Assembly: GCA_964631605.1 (NCBI GenBank) | Contig: CAZVYG010000059.1 | Coordinates: forward strand, 1 to 34,142 | DNA: 34,142 bases | Reading direction: 5' to 3' | From: JARKQH01 sp964631605 | GTDB taxonomy: Bacteria > Verrucomicrobiota > Verrucomicrobiia > Limisphaerales > UBA8199 | Shown: positions 32,763 to 34,142 of the stretch, one piece after another | Layout of the letters: every line of letters starts with the position of its first letter | Numbering within the stretch: the first letter of the stretch is position 1 | Translations under genes and position numbers: made by a program | Notes under the pieces: model-generated | The model's input: the letters and a program-made list of their open reading frames with translations, nothing else | Told to the model about the DNA's origin: nothing | The model's database searches: none

Positions 32763-33548
32763 TTACGGTTTCCGTGCTAGCACTCGAAGCTGTCGCACCA
32801 CCTCGTCCCGTTCACGCGAGTCGCTAAAACTCACGCAAAGCTGCCCATTAGCGATGGGGGACAGGATGTAAGGGGCACTCAGGAACCGGCGACCAAGGCA
32901 AATCAAAACGCGCTTGCCGACGCGGCTCTCGGTGTATTCACGTAGGGCTCGAGCGTCATTTTCCGAAAGAGCGATGATAAGCGTTGGAAGTGCTTGAGCG
33001 TCACCCGGTCCCACCGCTTCGTTGCCCTCAACGACTGATTCAATGCTACTGAACGTAAGGTCCGGGGTTGCCGCAATGTATCCGAGCTCAGGCAAAACCG
33101 GGCTATTCACATAGGTTCCACCATCCACTTTGACCTTGCTGACCACAAAGAACAAGATTCCTTCGGGTTCATCCCCGGCCAACAGGTTGGTTTGCGTTTG
33201 TGTTGCAGACTCTTTGCTGGAACTACTTAACACCCTTTGGTCTGAATAGACGGGGAACCATTTTTCAACACGATTCTCGCTGTACCGGACTTGGAAACCC
33301 GTAAACTTGTCGCGAAAGGCTACCGACCCTGCATCGGGAACCCTGTAAACGGCGATCGTTCCCCCGCCTCCGTCCGGCATGGTTGTGAAGGGCTGGCCAA
33401 ATGCTCGCTCAACTTCTTCCCGAGAGACACCTGGAGTGACAACCGACCGCACATGCTCTTCCGAATAACCGGAGTTGGTTGCTTGTCTGCAGCCTGAGCA
33501 CACCAAGCTCAGGCATACCGCGAAATGAACGTGCCGGATTACTGACAT
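32763..33548 (-). CDS. Lipoprotein with BamE/SmpA-like and SecDF P1-head-like domains
   Basis: The ATG at 33548 gives 261 residues; an in-frame extension of 40 residues upstream precedes the signal peptide and was rejected. The signal is HVHFAVCLSLVCSG with Cys20 as lipidation site, although Cys at -3 is unusual. Residues about 28-75 (SEEHVRSVVTPGVSREEVER, then AFGQPFTTMPDGGGGTIAVY) resemble the SmpA/BamE pattern. Residues about 180-258 (LIIALSENDARALREYTESR, then VGKRVLICLGRRFLSAPYIL) match the SecDF P1 head subdomain as seen in SecD. There are no membrane helices after the signal. G+C is visibly lower than in the rest of the window (27 of 60 at 33181-33240). It starts 41 nt after the cysteine-rich gene on the same strand, suggesting co-transcription. 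Its role is unknown. Confidence 0.72.
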   Translation of the reverse strand: MSVIRHVHFAVCLSLVCSGCRQATNSGYSEEHVRSVVTPGVSREEVERAFGQPFTTMPDGGGGTIAVYRVPDAGSVAFRDKFTGFQVRYSENRVEKWFPVYSDQRVLSSSSKESATQTQTNLLAGDEPEGILFFVVSKVKVDGGTYVNSPVLPELGYIAATPDLTFSSIESVVEGNEAVGPGDAQALPTLIIALSENDARALREYTESRVGKRVLICLGRRFLSAPYILSPIANGQLCVSFSDSRERDEVVRQLRVLARKP

Positions 33549-33588
33549 AGCGCGTAGTCTCGCAACCACTGTGGTGAAATCCCGAAGC

Positions 33589-34095
33589 CTACCAATCATA
33601 ATAGTCAATCCGACTGACAGTGTTCCTTCCGTAGCAGACACCGATCGAACCATTGCGCTTAATCTCATCGCGCACCTGATTGCATGGCTTGGCTTGAACG
33701 TGGCCGTATGTGGAACGCCAAGTGATGTCGCCGGTTATGCAGCCCTGAACTCCCGCCCACGAAACGACGCAGCATTTCCCAGCGCCAGAACCGCTTCGCG
33801 CGGTTTGCGCACATTGCTTAAGGGCATCCTGAAGTAGCTTGCGCGACAAAATGTCATGCCACATGGTGTTCATCCCGTTCGCCCACTCGATCACGGCGCC
33901 ACAGCAACAGCCCTTTTGGGTCGCAGGAGGATTGGGGGTCTGGTTCACCTCGGGTAAATGGGGCTTGGGGTCGGGTCGTGGCGGGGCCGGTTCCGGCGCT
34001 GGGTTCGGGACTGGGCGACCACGCGGGTCATGAGGATCCCTCTTCTTCCTCGGCCACCAATCAAGACCAGAGTCGTCCACAGTATCTTCCCCCAA
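33589..34095 (-). CDS. Proline-rich, cysteine-rich small protein, possible Rhs-type toxin tip
   Basis: The frame begins at a TTG at 34095 directly after in-frame TAA and TGA codons, or at a GTG at 34080, giving up to 168 residues. No signal peptide or membrane segment is seen. The N-terminus DTVDDSGLDWWPRKKR resembles the DPxGLD boundary where Rhs/YD-repeat proteins switch to their variable C-terminal toxin. A proline-rich linker follows (VPNPAPEPAPPRPDPKPHLP). The last 105 residues have many cysteines (KGCCCGAVIEW, GKCCVVSWAGVQGC, KPCNQVRDEI, GVCYGRNTV). I do not recognise this domain. An intact Rhs core is absent from this frame, so it is either a solitary small protein or a remnant whose body lies beyond the window edge in another frame. 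Confidence 0.45.
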   Translation of the reverse strand: MGEDTVDDSGLDWWPRKKRDPHDPRGRPVPNPAPEPAPPRPDPKPHLPEVNQTPNPPATQKGCCCGAVIEWANGMNTMWHDILSRKLLQDALKQCAQTARSGSGAGKCCVVSWAGVQGCITGDITWRSTYGHVQAKPCNQVRDEIKRNGSIGVCYGRNTVSRIDYYDW

Positions 34096-34142
34096 TCATT
34101 AGCGAGTAGCGTGGGCGGCTCTCGGCGCGGAGATGTGGACCG

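Noticed and set aside
33549..33668. N-terminal extension of the BamE/SecD-head lipoprotein by 40 residues
   Set aside because: It would bury the signal peptide in the interior and overlaps the end of the upstream cysteine-rich gene.

Overview
The window is dense, GC-rich bacterial chromosome, almost all of it coding. Gene content points to a Verrucomicrobiota bacterium, probably near Pedosphaera/Limisphaerales. The pointers are a DUF1080 sugar-hydrolase-like protein, a GldA/F/G-type ABC operon with a DUF4340 protein, and an aryl-polyene-like lipid cassette, alongside standard Gram-negative envelope genes. This placement is inference from gene families, not a phylogenetic result.

Layout. At 1-1583 (minus) is the N-terminal part of a pyruvate:ferredoxin oxidoreductase cut by the window edge, followed by about 540 bp without a convincing gene. 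At 2121-7143 (minus) is a housekeeping run: HerA-like ATPase, CstA transporter, NadD and the ribosome silencing factor RsfS. TrmB starts divergently at 7209, apparently from CTG, and meets a small PF04020 membrane protein tail to tail. At 8490-9911 is an exported DUF1080-PHP-like two-domain protein. At 10057-12340 (plus) are phosphatidylserine decarboxylase, phosphatidylserine synthase and a LysE-type exporter; the first two make phosphatidylethanolamine. At 12537-19588 (plus) is a long co-directional run: hypothetical protein, transketolase, NadC, BirA, CoaX, TrpA and mannose-1-phosphate guanylyltransferase. Three ATGA stop/start overlaps link nadC-birA-coaX-trpA, so cofactor genes for NAD, biotin and CoA are translationally coupled to trpA.

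At 19670-24552 (minus) is a four-gene operon: GldA-like ATPase, GldF-like permease, GldG-like auxiliary protein and a DUF4340 protein. Divergent from it, 24694-29682 (plus) is a tightly overlapping cassette: lipoprotein, MMPL-type RND exporter fused to an LpxL-type acyltransferase, LolA-like periplasmic protein and FabZ-like dehydratase. It faces a short AMP-forming ligase on the minus strand (29654-30934). Together these resemble the export, tailoring and activation half of an aryl polyene (xanthomonadin-like) pathway, but no ketosynthase, ketoreductase or acyl carrier protein is visible here.

From about 31822 the character changes. A lipoprotein with an apparent Cys-His-Asp peptidase-like triad is followed by about 940 bp of non-coding, hairpin-rich DNA. 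Two minus-strand genes of visibly lower GC follow: a lipoprotein combining a BamE/SmpA-like segment with a SecDF P1-head-like domain, and a proline-rich, cysteine-rich small protein that may be the tip of an Rhs-type polymorphic toxin. This right end is the best candidate for acquired or undescribed biology. The lipid cassette with its fusion exporter is the most coherent system in the window.
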